DNA of 64,000 nt from Enterobacteriaceae bacterium (lineage in GTDB: Bacteria; Pseudomonadota; Gammaproteobacteria; Enterobacterales; Enterobacteriaceae). A program made the translations under genes and the position numbers. Position 1 is the stretch's first letter, and every line of letters begins with the position of its first letter. The stretch lies in contig CABIZV010000003.1 in NCBI GenBank assembly GCA_902363335.1, forward strand, positions 159,475 to 223,474. The letters are read 5' to 3'. The notes beneath the pieces were generated by a model that worked only from the letters and a program-made list of their open reading frames with translations, was not told the DNA's origin and made no database searches. This document shows, piece by piece, positions 45,403 to 55,426 of this stretch.

Positions 45403-46603
45403 AACGGGTAACGATCTCGTCCAATAATAGTTGGCCCAGGAGTAACTTACTGGCGAGCGGTAAACGCTTCTCGCCGTCCTGCCAGAAAAGATGTAATGCA
45501 TTGTTATCGCTGTTAAACCCTTGATTTGATTGCGACACATCATTAGCACAAATCAAATCAAGGTTTTTACGGCTACGCTTTTGCTGCGCGTATTCTTCCA
45601 CATTATTCGTTTCGGCGGCAAATCCTACGACATAGGGACGATGATTTTTCAGAGCGGCAACGCCCGCCACGATGTCTGGGTTTTTCACCATTTTTATCGT
45701 GAATTCATCGCCCTGGGTGTCTTGTTTCTTAATTTTTTCTTCGGCAATAACGGCCGCGCGATAATCCGCAACGGCGGCGCAGCCAATGAAAATCTGCTGC
45801 TTCTCGACCGTTGCCTGAACGGCGGCATTCATCTCGACCGCAGTGGTAACGTCAATACGCTGCACAAAGGCCGGCGTTGATAATGAAACCGGGCCGCTGA
45901 CTAACGTGACGTTCGCACCACGACGAGCGGCAGCTTCCGCAATCGCGAAACCCATTTTCCCGGAGCTATGGTTGGAGATGTAGCGAACCGGATCCAGCGG
46001 CTCACGGGTTGGGCCTGCGGTAATCATGATGTTCAGATGTTGCAGATCTTTGACGGGCGAGAAATGCGCCGCAGCCATGTCGACAATCGTCAGCGGATCG
46101 AGCATCCGTCCAGGACCTACGTCGCCGCAGGCCTGGCTACCGCTGTCCGGGCCCCAGATGAGCAGATTACGTGATGCCAGCACCTCGAGATTGTGCTGAG
46201 TCGCTGCGGCACGGTACATCTGCTGGTTCATCGCCGGAACGACGGCCACGGGCGATGGGGTGGCAAGACAGATGGTTGAGACCAAATCATTTGCCATGCC
46301 CGCGCTAATACGCGCGATAAGATCCGCTGTGGCGGGTGCCAGGATGACGAGGTCAGCCCATTTTCCCAGCTCAATGTGGCCCATTGCGGCCTCTGCTGCG
46401 GTATCAAGCAGGCTATCAGAGACCGGATAACCGGAAACAGCCTGTAGACTTAATGGGGTAATAAAGGCTTTTGCCGCGTCGGTCATCGCAACGCGGACAT
46501 CTGCGCCGCGTTCACGCAGCCGACGCACCAGTTCCGGCGTTTTGTAAGCTGCGATACCGCCACTGACGCCAAGAACAATTTTCTTACCGGCCAGGCTCAT
46601 CAT
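45380..46603 (-). CDS. coaBC: Bifunctional phosphopantothenoylcysteine synthetase/decarboxylase
   Basis: 407 residues from the first of two ATGs, 7 bases after AGGA. N-terminal CoaC flavoprotein (residues 1-190: GVSGGIAAYKTPELVRRLRE, PAMNQQMY) and C-terminal CoaB synthetase (ITAGPTREPLDPVRYISNHS, KMVKNPDIV). Makes 4'-phosphopantetheine for CoA; coaD, the next step, lies 3 kb away. Confidence 0.98.
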   Translation of the reverse strand: MMSLAGKKIVLGVSGGIAAYKTPELVRRLRERGADVRVAMTDAAKAFITPLSLQAVSGYPVSDSLLDTAAEAAMGHIELGKWADLVILAPATADLIARISAGMANDLVSTICLATPSPVAVVPAMNQQMYRAAATQHNLEVLASRNLLIWGPDSGSQACGDVGPGRMLDPLTIVDMAAAHFSPVKDLQHLNIMITAGPTREPLDPVRYISNHSSGKMGFAIAEAAARRGANVTLVSGPVSLSTPAFVQRIDVTTAVEMNAAVQATVEKQQIFIGCAAVADYRAAVIAEEKIKKQDTQGDEFTIKMVKNPDIVAGVAALKNHRPYVVGFAAETNNVEEYAQQKRSRKNLDLICANDVSQSNQGFNSDNNALHLFWQDGEKRLPLASKLLLGQLLLDEIVTRYDEKNRR

Positions 46604-46766
46604 GATTCTTTCCTGTTTGAATGACACCAGAATCCGCGCATTTTATCACAATCCTTGCGAGGTCGTGCGCGGCACTTTGCGAGGCGCTACGCAAGAGTGA
46701 TAACTGCATCGTGCAGCCCGGACAAGGCTGTGACAGCATGGAGCAAGTGAAAGGGAGGAGGCCGCA

Positions 46767-47432
46767 ATGGAGAATTCAGAGGCGATGATGCCGCGTGAAA
46801 AGATGCAACAGTTTGGTATCGAATCGCTCTCCGATATTGAATTACTCGCGCTTTTTTTGCGTACGGGAACGCGCGAAAAAAGCGTAATGAGTTACTCACA
46901 TGATTTGCTGCGCCATTTTGGCTCACTCTACGGCCTGCTGTCGGCCTCAGAAAAAGAGATGAGGAAAGTGGAAGGTATCGGGCTTGCTAAGTACGCCCAG
47001 CTCAAGGGAGTGGCTGAGCTGGCCCGTCGCTACTTTAGCCTACGGATGCTGGCAGAAGACCCTTTGCTGAGTCCTGAAATGACGCGGGAGTTTTTACAAA
47101 GCCAGCTGGCCGATGAAGAGCGTGAAATCTTTTTGGTTATCTTCCTCGATAATCAACACAAGGTACTCAAACACAGCCGCCTTTTTTCCGGGACGTTAAG
47201 CCATGTTGAGGTGCATCCCCGTGAAATTGTACGAGAAGCCATCAAAGTCAACGCGGCGGCGGTGATCCTTGCGCATAATCATCCCTCAGGAAATGCTGAA
47301 CCCAGTAAATCAGACAGACTTATTACTGAGAGGGTGGTAAAGTGTTGCCAATTCATGGATGTACGCGTGCTCGATCACCTGGTTATAAGTCGTGGTGAGT
47401 ATGTTTCTTTTGCCGAACGAGGCTGGATTTAG
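46767..47432 (+). CDS. radC: RadC-family JAMM protein YicR
   Basis: 221 residues. Helix-hairpin-helix region (KVEGIGLAKYAQLKGV) and a JAMM metal-site motif AHNHPSGNAEPSKSD. Despite the name, a DNA repair role for RadC is not supported in other species and the activity is unknown. Divergent from coaBC as in E. coli. Confidence 0.95.
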   Translation: MENSEAMMPREKMQQFGIESLSDIELLALFLRTGTREKSVMSYSHDLLRHFGSLYGLLSASEKEMRKVEGIGLAKYAQLKGVAELARRYFSLRMLAEDPLLSPEMTREFLQSQLADEEREIFLVIFLDNQHKVLKHSRLFSGTLSHVEVHPREIVREAIKVNAAAVILAHNHPSGNAEPSKSDRLITERVVKCCQFMDVRVLDHLVISRGEYVSFAERGWI

Positions 47433-47475
47433 CAGTCTTTTACGCGATCCATCGGGATCTTTGTCTGTTCGGGAC

Positions 47476-47504
47476 TTGAGCATATCGCTGGCGCAGCGTA
47501 TACT
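47476..47504 (+). promoter_or_regulatory. rpmB promoter
   Basis: TTGAGC (47476-47481), 17-bp spacer, TATACT (47499-47504), about 190 bp upstream of rpmB; the long leader could carry regulation. Confidence 0.7.
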
Positions 47505-47697
47505 ACGCCACCTTTGAGAATCTCGGGTTTGGCATTTGGGCCTGGCAGTCGAGAGTTCACTTAGACACTGAATCATTCAAGTCGCTTAGCGGCCTGAGAG
47601 ATTGATGTGTAGAACTGCGACGACTGGGCTGTAAAGCCTGACGAGGCGCCGATACCCCATACGAAGCTCGAGCTAATTTGATTTTTGGAGAATAGAC

Positions 47698-47934
47698 ATG
47701 TCCCGAGTCTGCCAAGTTACTGGCAAGCGTCCGGTGACCGGTAACAACCGTTCCCACGCACTGAACGCGACTAAACGCCGTTTCCTGCCGAACCTGCACT
47801 CTCACCGTTTCTGGGTTGAGAGCGAGAAGCGTTTTGTCACCCTGCGTGTATCTGCTAAAGGTATGCGTGTTATTGATAAGAAAGGCATCGATTCAGTTTT
47901 AGCTGAAATGCGTGCCCGTGGCGAAAAGTACTAA
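47698..47934 (+). CDS. rpmB: 50S ribosomal protein L28
   Basis: 78 residues; starts SRVCQVTGKRPVTGNNRSHA and contains KRRFLPNLHSHRFWVES. Large-subunit protein needed for 70S assembly. Operon with rpmG 22 bp downstream. Confidence 0.99.
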   Translation: MSRVCQVTGKRPVTGNNRSHALNATKRRFLPNLHSHRFWVESEKRFVTLRVSAKGMRVIDKKGIDSVLAEMRARGEKY

Positions 47935-47956
47935 GTACTTAAAGAGGAAATAAATC

Positions 47957-48124
47957 ATGGCTAAAGGTATTCGTGAGAAAATCAAGCTGGTTTCTTCTGC
48001 TGGTACTGGTCACTTCTATACCACCACGAAGAACAAACGTACTAAGCCGGAAAAACTGGAACTGAAAAAGTTCGATCCAGTTGTCCGTCAGCACGTTCTC
48101 TACAAAGAAGCTAAAATCAAATAA
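47957..48124 (+). CDS. rpmG: 50S ribosomal protein L33
   Basis: 55 residues, starting MAKGIREKIKLVSSAGTGHF and ending HVLYKEAKIK. It lacks the zinc-binding cysteines, as in the usual E. coli L33. AGAGGAAATAAATC before the ATG is a good ribosome-binding site. Near the E. coli limit of small size yet complete. Confidence 0.99.
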   Translation: MAKGIREKIKLVSSAGTGHFYTTTKNKRTKPEKLELKKFDPVVRQHVLYKEAKIK

Positions 48125-48142
48125 TTTTAGTTTCGATGTAGC

Positions 48143-48170
48143 AAAAAACCTCGCCTCGGCGGGGTTTTTT
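48143..48170 (+). terminator. rpmBG terminator
   Basis: AAAAAACCTCGCC and GGCGGGGTTTTTT arms with a short TC loop. Confidence 0.9.
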
Positions 48171-48222
48171 GTTTTCTGCGCGTCCCCATAATAAAGACAT
48201 CTGAATTTTTGCCGGAGACGCT

Positions 48223-49032
48223 ATGCCTGAATTACCTGAAGTTGAAACCAGCCGCCGGGGAATTGAGCCCCATCTGGTCGGTGCGACCATCCAGTATGCG
48301 GTGATTCGCAACGGTCGCCTGCGCTGGCCTGTCTCCGATGAAATCTATCGTCTCAGTGATAAACCTGTCCTGAGCGTCCAGCGACGCGCTAAATACCTGC
48401 TGCTTGAACTTGCTGACGGCTGGATAATCATCCATCTGGGGATGTCGGGCAGTCTGCGTATCTTGTCGGAAGAACTCCCGGCGGAAAAACACGACCACGT
48501 CGACCTGGTGATGAGCAATGGTAAAGTCCTGCGCTACACCGACCCACGTCGCTTTGGCGCGTGGCTATGGACGGTATCGCTGGAAGGGCACCCTGTCCTT
48601 GCTCACCTCGGCCCTGAGCCGCTGAGCGAAGCCTTTAACGCTGAATATCTGCTGGCAAAGTGCGCGAAGAAGAAGACGGCGATAAAACCCTGGCTGATGG
48701 ATAACAAGCTCGTGGTGGGCGTTGGCAATATCTATGCGAGCGAATCGCTGTTCGCGGCGCGGATCCATCCAGATCGGCTGGCGTCATCGTTATCAAAAGA
48801 CGAGTGCGAACGCCTGGTCGACGCGATCAAAGCGGTGTTGAAACGTTCAATAGAGCAGGGGGGTACGACGCTCAAGGACTTCCTGCAAAGCGACGGGAAG
48901 CCTGGATACTTCGCGCAGGAACTGCAGGTTTATGGGCGTAAAGGTGAAGCGTGTCGTCTTTGCGGAACGCCAATTACCGCCAGCAAACATGCGCAGCGGG
49001 CGACGTTCTATTGTCGCCAGTGTCAGAAGTAG
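48223..49032 (+). CDS. mutM: Formamidopyrimidine-DNA glycosylase
   Basis: 269 residues. Removes 8-oxoguanine and FapyG. Catalytic N-terminal PELPEVET (proline after Met), H2TH region (NIYASESLFAARIHP) and C-terminal zinc finger with four cysteines (CRLCGTPI...CRQCQK). Downstream gene coaD is convergent. Confidence 0.98.
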   Translation: MPELPEVETSRRGIEPHLVGATIQYAVIRNGRLRWPVSDEIYRLSDKPVLSVQRRAKYLLLELADGWIIIHLGMSGSLRILSEELPAEKHDHVDLVMSNGKVLRYTDPRRFGAWLWTVSLEGHPVLAHLGPEPLSEAFNAEYLLAKCAKKKTAIKPWLMDNKLVVGVGNIYASESLFAARIHPDRLASSLSKDECERLVDAIKAVLKRSIEQGGTTLKDFLQSDGKPGYFAQELQVYGRKGEACRLCGTPITASKHAQRATFYCRQCQK

Positions 49033-49039
49033 ACCTATC

Positions 49040-49072
49040 GAGTAGCCCGGCCAGGCGCAGCGCCGCCGGGAA
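49040..49072. repeat. REP-like palindrome between mutM and coaD
   Basis: GTAGCCCGGCCAGGCGCAGC then GCCGCCGGG: one REP-like unit between convergent genes. Confidence 0.6.
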
Positions 49073-49082
49073 AGCCTCAATC

Positions 49083-49562
49083 TTACGCCAGCTTTTCCAT
49101 CAGCGCCTGATGCACGTTCTGAGGCAGGAAATGAGTTACATCGCCGTTGTGGCGCGCCACTTCTTTTACCAATGACGATGAAATAAACGACCACTCTTTA
49201 GACGGCATCAGGAAAACGCTCTCCAGCTCCGGCATCAGATGGCGATTCATATGCGCTAGCTGCATTTCATACTCGAAGTCAGCCACGGCACGTAGACCAC
49301 GAATCAGGATATTGGCTTGCTGAGTACGGGCAAAATTCGCCATCAGATCGCTAAAGCCCATCACTTCCACGTTGCTAAGATGCGCCGTTGCCTGCTGTGC
49401 TAACGCCACGCGTTCGCTCAAATCGAACATGGGTTTTTTGCTAGGGCTGGCTGCGATGGCGAGGATAACATGGTCGAACATGCAGGTGGCGCGGGTCACG
49501 ATATCAAGGTGACCGTTAGTGATAGGATCGAAGGTGCCTGGATAGATTGCCCGTTTTTGCAT
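49083..49562 (-). CDS. coaD: Phosphopantetheine adenylyltransferase
   Basis: 159 residues from MQKRAIYPGTFDPITNGHLD, whose (T/H)xGH nucleotidyl-transfer motif is NGHLD. Makes dephospho-CoA. Conserved ILIRGLRAVADFEYE and SKEWSFISSSLVKEV are intact. Downstream of waaA, 8 bp after its stop. Confidence 0.98.
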   Translation of the reverse strand: MQKRAIYPGTFDPITNGHLDIVTRATCMFDHVILAIAASPSKKPMFDLSERVALAQQATAHLSNVEVMGFSDLMANFARTQQANILIRGLRAVADFEYEMQLAHMNRHLMPELESVFLMPSKEWSFISSSLVKEVARHNGDVTHFLPQNVHQALMEKLA

Positions 49563-49570
49563 AATTGTCC

Positions 49571-50848
49571 TCAATGCGTTTTCGGCGGCAGATACGGTTC
49601 CAGGAGCTGCAATAAACGCTGCAACGCACCCTGGTTCTGGTACAGAACCTCAACGGCGTGGCGACCGTAGAAACTGCGATAATCCGCATCGGCTATCAGG
49701 GAAGCGACCTCTTTTTCGAGGCTTGCGGCATCGGTAACCGTAATCAGCCCACTCGCCTGTTCCAGACGTGCGCAGATATCTTTAAAGTTAAAGGTGTGCG
49801 GCCCCATCAGTACAGGAATCGCGTGTGCCGCGGCTTCCAGCGGGTTATGACCGCCGCGCTCAACCAGTGAACCGCCAACAAAGGCCAGATCGGCAATGCC
49901 GTACAGCAGCATCAGTTCACCCATCGTGTCGCCAATAACTACCTGCGTTGTGGCAGAAGGCACTTCACCTGACGAACGGGTGGTATAGCTAAGACCTGCC
50001 TGACGCGTGAGATTGATGGCATCCGGGAAACGTTCCGGATGACGAGGCACTAAAATCAGTAATAAATCAGGATATTGCAGTAACAGCGCTTTATGGGCGG
50101 CAATAATAATGCTTTCTTCACCATCATGGGTGCTGGTGGCAATCCATACCGGACGATGGGGCGCCCATTGGCGGCGCAGCGTGATCGCCTTCGCTGCCAG
50201 CTGTGGGGTCACTGAGATATCGAATTTCAGGCTGCCCGTGATGGTGACCTGGCTATTTTTGGCGCCCAGAGCCACAAAGCGTTTACCGTCTTCTTCATTC
50301 TGCGCGGCAATCAGCGTTATACGCTGCAAGAGCGTGCGCACAAACGATCCAAGTTTAGCGTAACCGGCAGCGGAACGTTCAGAAAGACGCGCGTTAGCAA
50401 TTACGAGCGGTATATGACGACGATGCAGGGCGGCAATCAGGTTGGGCCACAGCTCCGTTTCCATAATCAACACAAGCTTCGGGTCAATTTTATCGAGGAA
50501 GCGATTTAAAGCATCGGGTAAATCATAAGGCAGGTAGACGTGCTGCACATCTTTACCAAAGGCCGACTGGACGCGCTCAGAACCTGTTGGCGTCATGGTG
50601 GTCACAGTAATCGGCAGGTCAGGATAACGATGACGCAGCGCGCGAACTAACGGGATAGCCGCCAGCGTTTCACCAACGGAAACAGAGTGCAGCATAATCC
50701 CGCCAGATTTAAGCGGCTGACGATAGAAACCGTAACGTTCACCCCAGCGTTTACGATAGGCTGGCGCTTTACGTCCGCGCACCCAAAGCCGTATCCAGAT
50801 CAGTGGCTGAATAAGGTAGAGAAGGGCGGTGTAAAGCAATTCAAGCAT
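49571..50848 (-). CDS. waaA: Kdo transferase (3-deoxy-D-manno-octulosonic acid transferase)
   Basis: 425 residues, N-terminal membrane anchor (LYTALLYLIQPLIWIRLWVR), then GT-B fold. Adds two Kdo residues to lipid IVA. Conserved HSVSVGETLAAIPLVRAL, METELWPNL and GGHNPLEAAAHAIPVLMGPH near the C-terminus. Transcribed with coaD, and divergent from the waaQ operon. Confidence 0.98.
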   Translation of the reverse strand: MLELLYTALLYLIQPLIWIRLWVRGRKAPAYRKRWGERYGFYRQPLKSGGIMLHSVSVGETLAAIPLVRALRHRYPDLPITVTTMTPTGSERVQSAFGKDVQHVYLPYDLPDALNRFLDKIDPKLVLIMETELWPNLIAALHRRHIPLVIANARLSERSAAGYAKLGSFVRTLLQRITLIAAQNEEDGKRFVALGAKNSQVTITGSLKFDISVTPQLAAKAITLRRQWAPHRPVWIATSTHDGEESIIIAAHKALLLQYPDLLLILVPRHPERFPDAINLTRQAGLSYTTRSSGEVPSATTQVVIGDTMGELMLLYGIADLAFVGGSLVERGGHNPLEAAAHAIPVLMGPHTFNFKDICARLEQASGLITVTDAASLEKEVASLIADADYRSFYGRHAVEVLYQNQGALQRLLQLLEPYLPPKTH

Positions 50849-51171
50849 AATAAATAGCTGAGTTATGAATGTGCTGAGGATTCTATGTATTTACCTGAGG
50901 CTTTACCATTACTTTTGCTGTTTTTGGTCTAAATTAACCACGGTAAGGCCGCGAGGGACGGTTAATGTCGTTGCGCCCTCTTTTTACGCGGTCTGGCGCC
51001 CATGACCTCCGTGCATATTTCGCGGACGTAAGCCGGTGAGACTGACTATAATTATATGGTTATTGTCATGATATATAAGGGTTAAGCGCTTTTCTGGCAC
51101 AAAATCCTTCTCGTTCGGATTGCGACAAAAGAAGTGATACACTAGCGCGTCTAAAATAAGTGCAATATCAG

Positions 51172-51207
51172 TAATCAGGTAGCTGTTGAGCCTGGGGCGG
51201 TAGCGTG
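51172..51207 (+). promoter_or_regulatory. JUMPstart / ops element of the LPS core operon
   Basis: GGTAGCTGTTGAGCC followed by the ops core GGCGGTAGCGTG (51196-51207). It recruits RfaH to elongating RNA polymerase to allow transcription through the waaQ operon. Lies about 50 bp before waaQ. Confidence 0.95.
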
Positions 51208-51253
51208 CTTTTTTTCTAACATTTACCGGACAATCTCAACCAAAGAGTCGCTT

Positions 51254-52324
51254 GTGGAAAAGCCATTTAGAAAAATTCTGCTCATTAAAATGCGTTTTCA
51301 CGGGGATATGTTGCTGACCACACCCGTTATTAGCACGCTTAAACAGCATTATCCTGATGCGGAAATTGATGTCTTGTTGTATCAGGACACGATCCCGATT
51401 TTGTCCGAGAATCCTGAAATACACGCGTTGTATGGTATCAAAAATAAGAAAGCCAAAGCGGCAGAAAAAATTACCAACTTCGTTTGTTTAATCAAGATAT
51501 TGCGTGCAAATGAATACGACCTTGTGATCAACATGGCCGATCAATGGATGGCAGCTGTACTCGTGCGCATGCTGAATGTCCCGATGAGCATTTCGCAGGA
51601 CTACCATCACCGTCAGTCGCGCTTCTGGCGCCATAGCTTTACTCACCTCGCGCCGCTTAAAGGGGAAAACGTGGTGGAGAGTAACCTGTCGGTGCTGGCA
51701 CCGCTGGGCCTTCATCCCTGCGTGGCCGAGACGACGATGAGCTATAACCCGGCCTGTTGGGAACGCGTTCGCGCCGAACTGGATAAAACCAGCGTGGGTG
51801 AAAGCTATGTTGTTATCCAACCCACGGCACGGCAGATTTTTAAATGCTGGGAGAATCAGAAATTCTCTCAGGTCATTGATGCTTTGCACGATCGTGGGAT
51901 TGAAGTGGTACTGACATCGGGCCCCGGAGCGGAGGATTTAGCCTGCGTGACGGCGATTGCCGAGGGCTGTAAAAAACCGCCTGTGACGTCGCTTGCCGGT
52001 CAATTAACCTTTCCTGAACTGGGCGCATTAATTGACCACGCCGCGTTGTTCATCGGCGTGGATTCTGCCCCTGGCCATATTGCTGCGGCGGTAAATACGC
52101 CGCTTATCTGCCTTTTCGGTGCGACAGACCACAAATTCTGGCGGCCGTGGTCAAACAATATGATTCAATTCTGGGCGGGTGATTATCGACCGATGCCGCC
52201 GCGTGCCGAGCGCGACCGTAATGAGATGTATCTTTCGGTTATTCCTGCAGAAGATGTCATTGCCGCAGTGGATAAAATCTTGCCGGTCAATCATGCCGCA
52301 CCCGTCATAGGCGAAGAATTATGA
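51254..52324 (+). CDS. waaQ: LPS heptosyltransferase III
   Basis: 356 residues from a GTG codon; the sequence EKPFRKILLIKMRFHGDMLL agrees with E. coli WaaQ from there. GT9 family; adds the side-branch heptose (HepIII) to HepII. Motifs VIQPTARQIFKCWENQKF and GVDSAPGHIAAAVNTP. Overlaps waaG by 4 bp (ATGA). Confidence 0.96.
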   Translation: MEKPFRKILLIKMRFHGDMLLTTPVISTLKQHYPDAEIDVLLYQDTIPILSENPEIHALYGIKNKKAKAAEKITNFVCLIKILRANEYDLVINMADQWMAAVLVRMLNVPMSISQDYHHRQSRFWRHSFTHLAPLKGENVVESNLSVLAPLGLHPCVAETTMSYNPACWERVRAELDKTSVGESYVVIQPTARQIFKCWENQKFSQVIDALHDRGIEVVLTSGPGAEDLACVTAIAEGCKKPPVTSLAGQLTFPELGALIDHAALFIGVDSAPGHIAAAVNTPLICLFGATDHKFWRPWSNNMIQFWAGDYRPMPPRAERDRNEMYLSVIPAEDVIAAVDKILPVNHAAPVIGEEL

Positions 52325-53445
52325 TCGTTGCATTCTGTCTGTATAAGTACTTTCCCTTCGGCGGGTTACAGCGCGACTTTATGCGCGTCGCGCAAACAGT
52401 GGCGGCGCGCGGACATCATGTCCGCATTTATACCCAATCGTGGGAAGGGGAATATCCGGATGCCTTTGAGTTAATACTGGTTCCGGTGAAATCCAGTACC
52501 AATCATGGTCGTAATGCCGAGTATTACAGGTGGGTGCAAAATCATCTGCGTGAGCATCCGGTTGACCGTGTGGTGGGCTTTAATAAAATGCCAGGGCTTG
52601 ATGTCTATTATGCCGCTGATGTGTGCTATGCCGAGAAAGTCGAACAGGAGAAAGGTTTCTTCTATCGTCTGACTCCGCGCTATCGCCATTACGCCGCTTT
52701 TGAACGTGCTACCTTCGAGCAGGGGAAACCCACGCAGCTGCTGATGCTGACCGATAAGCAGATTGCTGATTTCCAAAAGCACTATCAGACTGAAATTGGA
52801 CGCTTTCATATTCTGCCACCGGGAATTTATCCTGACCGAAAATATAGCCAGCAGATCCCGGATGCTCGTCAGGTATACCGTGAAAAAAACGGCCTGACGG
52901 CTTCGCAGAATGTATTGCTACAGGTCGGGTCTGACTTCTCGCGTAAAGGCGTCGACCGTACCCTGACTGCTTTAGCTTCCTTACCTGAGAGCCTGCGTCT
53001 GAATACTCAGCTCTTTATTGTTGGCCAGGATAAGCCTGGTAAATTTGCGGCATTGGCGGAGAAATTGGGTATTCGCCATCAGGTGCATTTCTTTAGTGGT
53101 CGTAATGATGTTGCTGAATTAATGGCGGCAGCAGATCTTTTATTGCATCCGGCCTATCAGGAAGCTGCAGGGATTGTCTTGCTAGAAGCGGTTACCGCCG
53201 GCTTACCGGTATTAACAACTAGCGTTTGCGGTTATGCGCACTATATTGCGGATGCCAATTGTGGTGCCGTTATCGAAGAACCTTTCCGTCAGGAAGCCTT
53301 GAATGAGATTTTGCTCAAGGCGTTAACGCAGCCTGAGTTACGCTCGGCGTGGACGGAAAATGCGCGTAATTATGCTGATACACAAGATTTATACAGTCTG
53401 GCGGAAAAAGCGGCAGATATCATTATAGGTGATTTAGATGGTTGA
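52321..53445 (+). CDS. waaG: LPS core glucosyltransferase I
   Basis: 374 residues, GT4 family, GT-B fold. Transfers the first outer-core glucose onto heptose II. N-terminal KYFPFGGLQRDFMRVAQTVA and C-terminal HPAYQEAAGIVLLEAVTAGL (donor E-x7-E site). Overlaps waaQ by 4 bp and waaP by 8 bp. Confidence 0.97.
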   Translation: MIVAFCLYKYFPFGGLQRDFMRVAQTVAARGHHVRIYTQSWEGEYPDAFELILVPVKSSTNHGRNAEYYRWVQNHLREHPVDRVVGFNKMPGLDVYYAADVCYAEKVEQEKGFFYRLTPRYRHYAAFERATFEQGKPTQLLMLTDKQIADFQKHYQTEIGRFHILPPGIYPDRKYSQQIPDARQVYREKNGLTASQNVLLQVGSDFSRKGVDRTLTALASLPESLRLNTQLFIVGQDKPGKFAALAEKLGIRHQVHFFSGRNDVAELMAAADLLLHPAYQEAAGIVLLEAVTAGLPVLTTSVCGYAHYIADANCGAVIEEPFRQEALNEILLKALTQPELRSAWTENARNYADTQDLYSLAEKAADIIIGDLDG

Positions 53446-54235
53446 GCTGAACGAACCGCTGGCCACGTTGTGGCGCGGAAAAGATGCGTTTGAGGAAGTT
53501 AAACTGCTACGCGGCGAGGTGTTTCGTGAACTGGAAACCCGTCGTACGCTACGTTTTGAACTGGCGGGTAGCAGCTATTTCCTGAAGTGGCATCGCGGCA
53601 CATCGTTAAAAGAGATTGTGAAAAACCTGATATCACTGCGTATGCCGGTACTGGGTGCTGACAGAGAGTGGAATGCGATTCATCGTCTGAAAGATGCCGG
53701 TGTTGATACCATGCAGGGCGTCGGTTTTGGTGAAAAGGGTTTAAATCCGCTGACCAAAACGTCATTTATCATCACCGAAGATTTAACGCCGACCGTCAGC
53801 CTCGAAGATTATTGCGCCGACTGGGTTGCCAATCCTCCTGCTGTAGCCGTTAAGCGTATGATTATTAAACGTGTGGCGGACATGGTGCGTAAAATGCATT
53901 TAAGCGGCATTAATCATCGTGACTGCTATATCTGCCACTTCCTGCTGCATTTGCCGTTTGAGGGTAAGGAAGATACGCTAAAAATCTCCGTTATTGACCT
54001 GCACCGCGCGCAGATCCGTAGCCAGGTTCCACGCCGCTGGCGCGATAAAGATCTGATTGGGCTTTATTTCTCATCGTTGAATATCGGTTTAACGCAGCGT
54101 GATATATTCAGATTTATGAAGCTCTACTTTGGCCAATCTTTAAGAGATATTCTGTCGCAAGAAAGAGCGCTGATACAGCAGGCAGACAGCAAAGCTGAAA
54201 AGATTCGTGAACGCACAGAGAGAAAATCTCTTTAA
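53438..54235 (+). CDS. waaP: LPS core heptose I kinase
   Basis: 265 residues, protein-kinase-like fold. Phosphorylates heptose I, needed for outer-membrane barrier function. Catalytic-loop region MHLSGINHRDCYICHFLLH includes HRDC, and ISVIDLHRAQIR supplies the metal aspartate. Overlaps waaG by 8 bp. No waaY partner (heptose II kinase) is in the window. Confidence 0.97.
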   Translation: MVELNEPLATLWRGKDAFEEVKLLRGEVFRELETRRTLRFELAGSSYFLKWHRGTSLKEIVKNLISLRMPVLGADREWNAIHRLKDAGVDTMQGVGFGEKGLNPLTKTSFIITEDLTPTVSLEDYCADWVANPPAVAVKRMIIKRVADMVRKMHLSGINHRDCYICHFLLHLPFEGKEDTLKISVIDLHRAQIRSQVPRRWRDKDLIGLYFSSLNIGLTQRDIFRFMKLYFGQSLRDILSQERALIQQADSKAEKIRERTERKSL

Positions 54236-54361
54236 TAAATATTAAATTCACCCTTTTTGACGAATGTTTTATATAGCATTTGCTATGTTTTACGCATAGG
54301 GTGACGTTAGGGTTTGTTATTTAGGGTTAGTAGCAGACCATAAAAGCGAGAAGTAAAACAT

Positions 54362-55378
54362 ATGTATTTAGATAATAAAGAATTTATTCTTTCAGAAATT
54401 GATTGTAATTACACCAATTCTGATGAAGAACAAACATTTAATATATGTTTTGGTCTGGACAAAAATTTCCTGTTTGGATGCGGAATTTCAATTGCCTCAA
54501 TACTTCTGACTAATCCACAGGCGAAATTTACATTCCACGTTTTTACCGATTACTTCTCGGATGATTTTCGCGAGCAATTCGATCAGCTAGCGAAAGAAAA
54601 TAATACGCGGATTATCATTTATTTGATCAACTGTGAATCGTTAAAAAAACTGCCAAGTACTAAAAACTGGTCTTACGCAACCTATTTTCGATTTATTATT
54701 GCTGACTACTTTACGGGTAAGCTTGATAAAATACTGTATCTTGACGCCGATATTGCTTGTAAAGGGAGTGTTCAGGAGTTAATCGATTTGGAATATCAGG
54801 CCAATGAGATTGCTGCTGTGGTTATTGAAGGAAATGATAAATGGTGGAAGCGTCGGGCAGAGCATTTATCAACGCCAGGCCTGAGCGAAGGCTATTTTAA
54901 TGCTGGATTTTTGTTAATCAATATTCCTGCGTGGGCCGCCGATAATATCTCTGCACGAGCTATCGAATTGCTGAGCGACCCTGCGACTGCAAATATTATT
55001 ACTCACCTGGATCAGGATGTATTAAATATGCTGCTGGTAGGTAAGGTGAGATTTATTGATAAAAAATTCAATACTCAATACAGTCTCAATTATGAGCTGA
55101 AAGCAGTATCAACAAACCCTGTTCAGGATTCAACCGTGTTTGTTCACTACATTGGCCCGACGAAACCCTGGCATTCATGGGGTGGGTATCCGGTATCGAC
55201 GTTCTTCTATCAGGGGAAAGAGGCATCCCCCTGGAGAACGGTGCCACTGCTTGAACCCGGTAATGCCGTACAAAGCCGATATGCTGCTAAGCATTTCCTA
55301 AAGCAAAATAAAAAAATGGAAGCGCTGCGCTGCTGGGCAAAGTATTACTTATATAAAATAAAAACAATATTAAGTTAA
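54362..55378 (+). CDS. waaO: LPS core GT8 hexosyltransferase (WaaO/WaaI-like)
   Basis: 338 residues, GT8. Closest by motif to WaaO/WaaI, which add the second outer-core hexose: NICFGLDKNFLFGCGISIAS, the DxD site YLDADIACKG, FNAGFLLINIPAW and HYIGPTKPWHSW. Whether it transfers glucose (WaaO) or galactose (WaaI) cannot be decided here. It begins 126 bp after waaP; the gap is AT-rich with no gene. A waaB-like gene normally found nearby in Salmonella/K-12 is missing. Confidence 0.85.
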   Translation: MYLDNKEFILSEIDCNYTNSDEEQTFNICFGLDKNFLFGCGISIASILLTNPQAKFTFHVFTDYFSDDFREQFDQLAKENNTRIIIYLINCESLKKLPSTKNWSYATYFRFIIADYFTGKLDKILYLDADIACKGSVQELIDLEYQANEIAAVVIEGNDKWWKRRAEHLSTPGLSEGYFNAGFLLINIPAWAADNISARAIELLSDPATANIITHLDQDVLNMLLVGKVRFIDKKFNTQYSLNYELKAVSTNPVQDSTVFVHYIGPTKPWHSWGGYPVSTFFYQGKEASPWRTVPLLEPGNAVQSRYAAKHFLKQNKKMEALRCWAKYYLYKIKTILS

Positions 55379-55426
55379 TTGTTAAATCGCTTATAATTAT
55401 TATAGTTATTTTCGTGGTGGTTAATA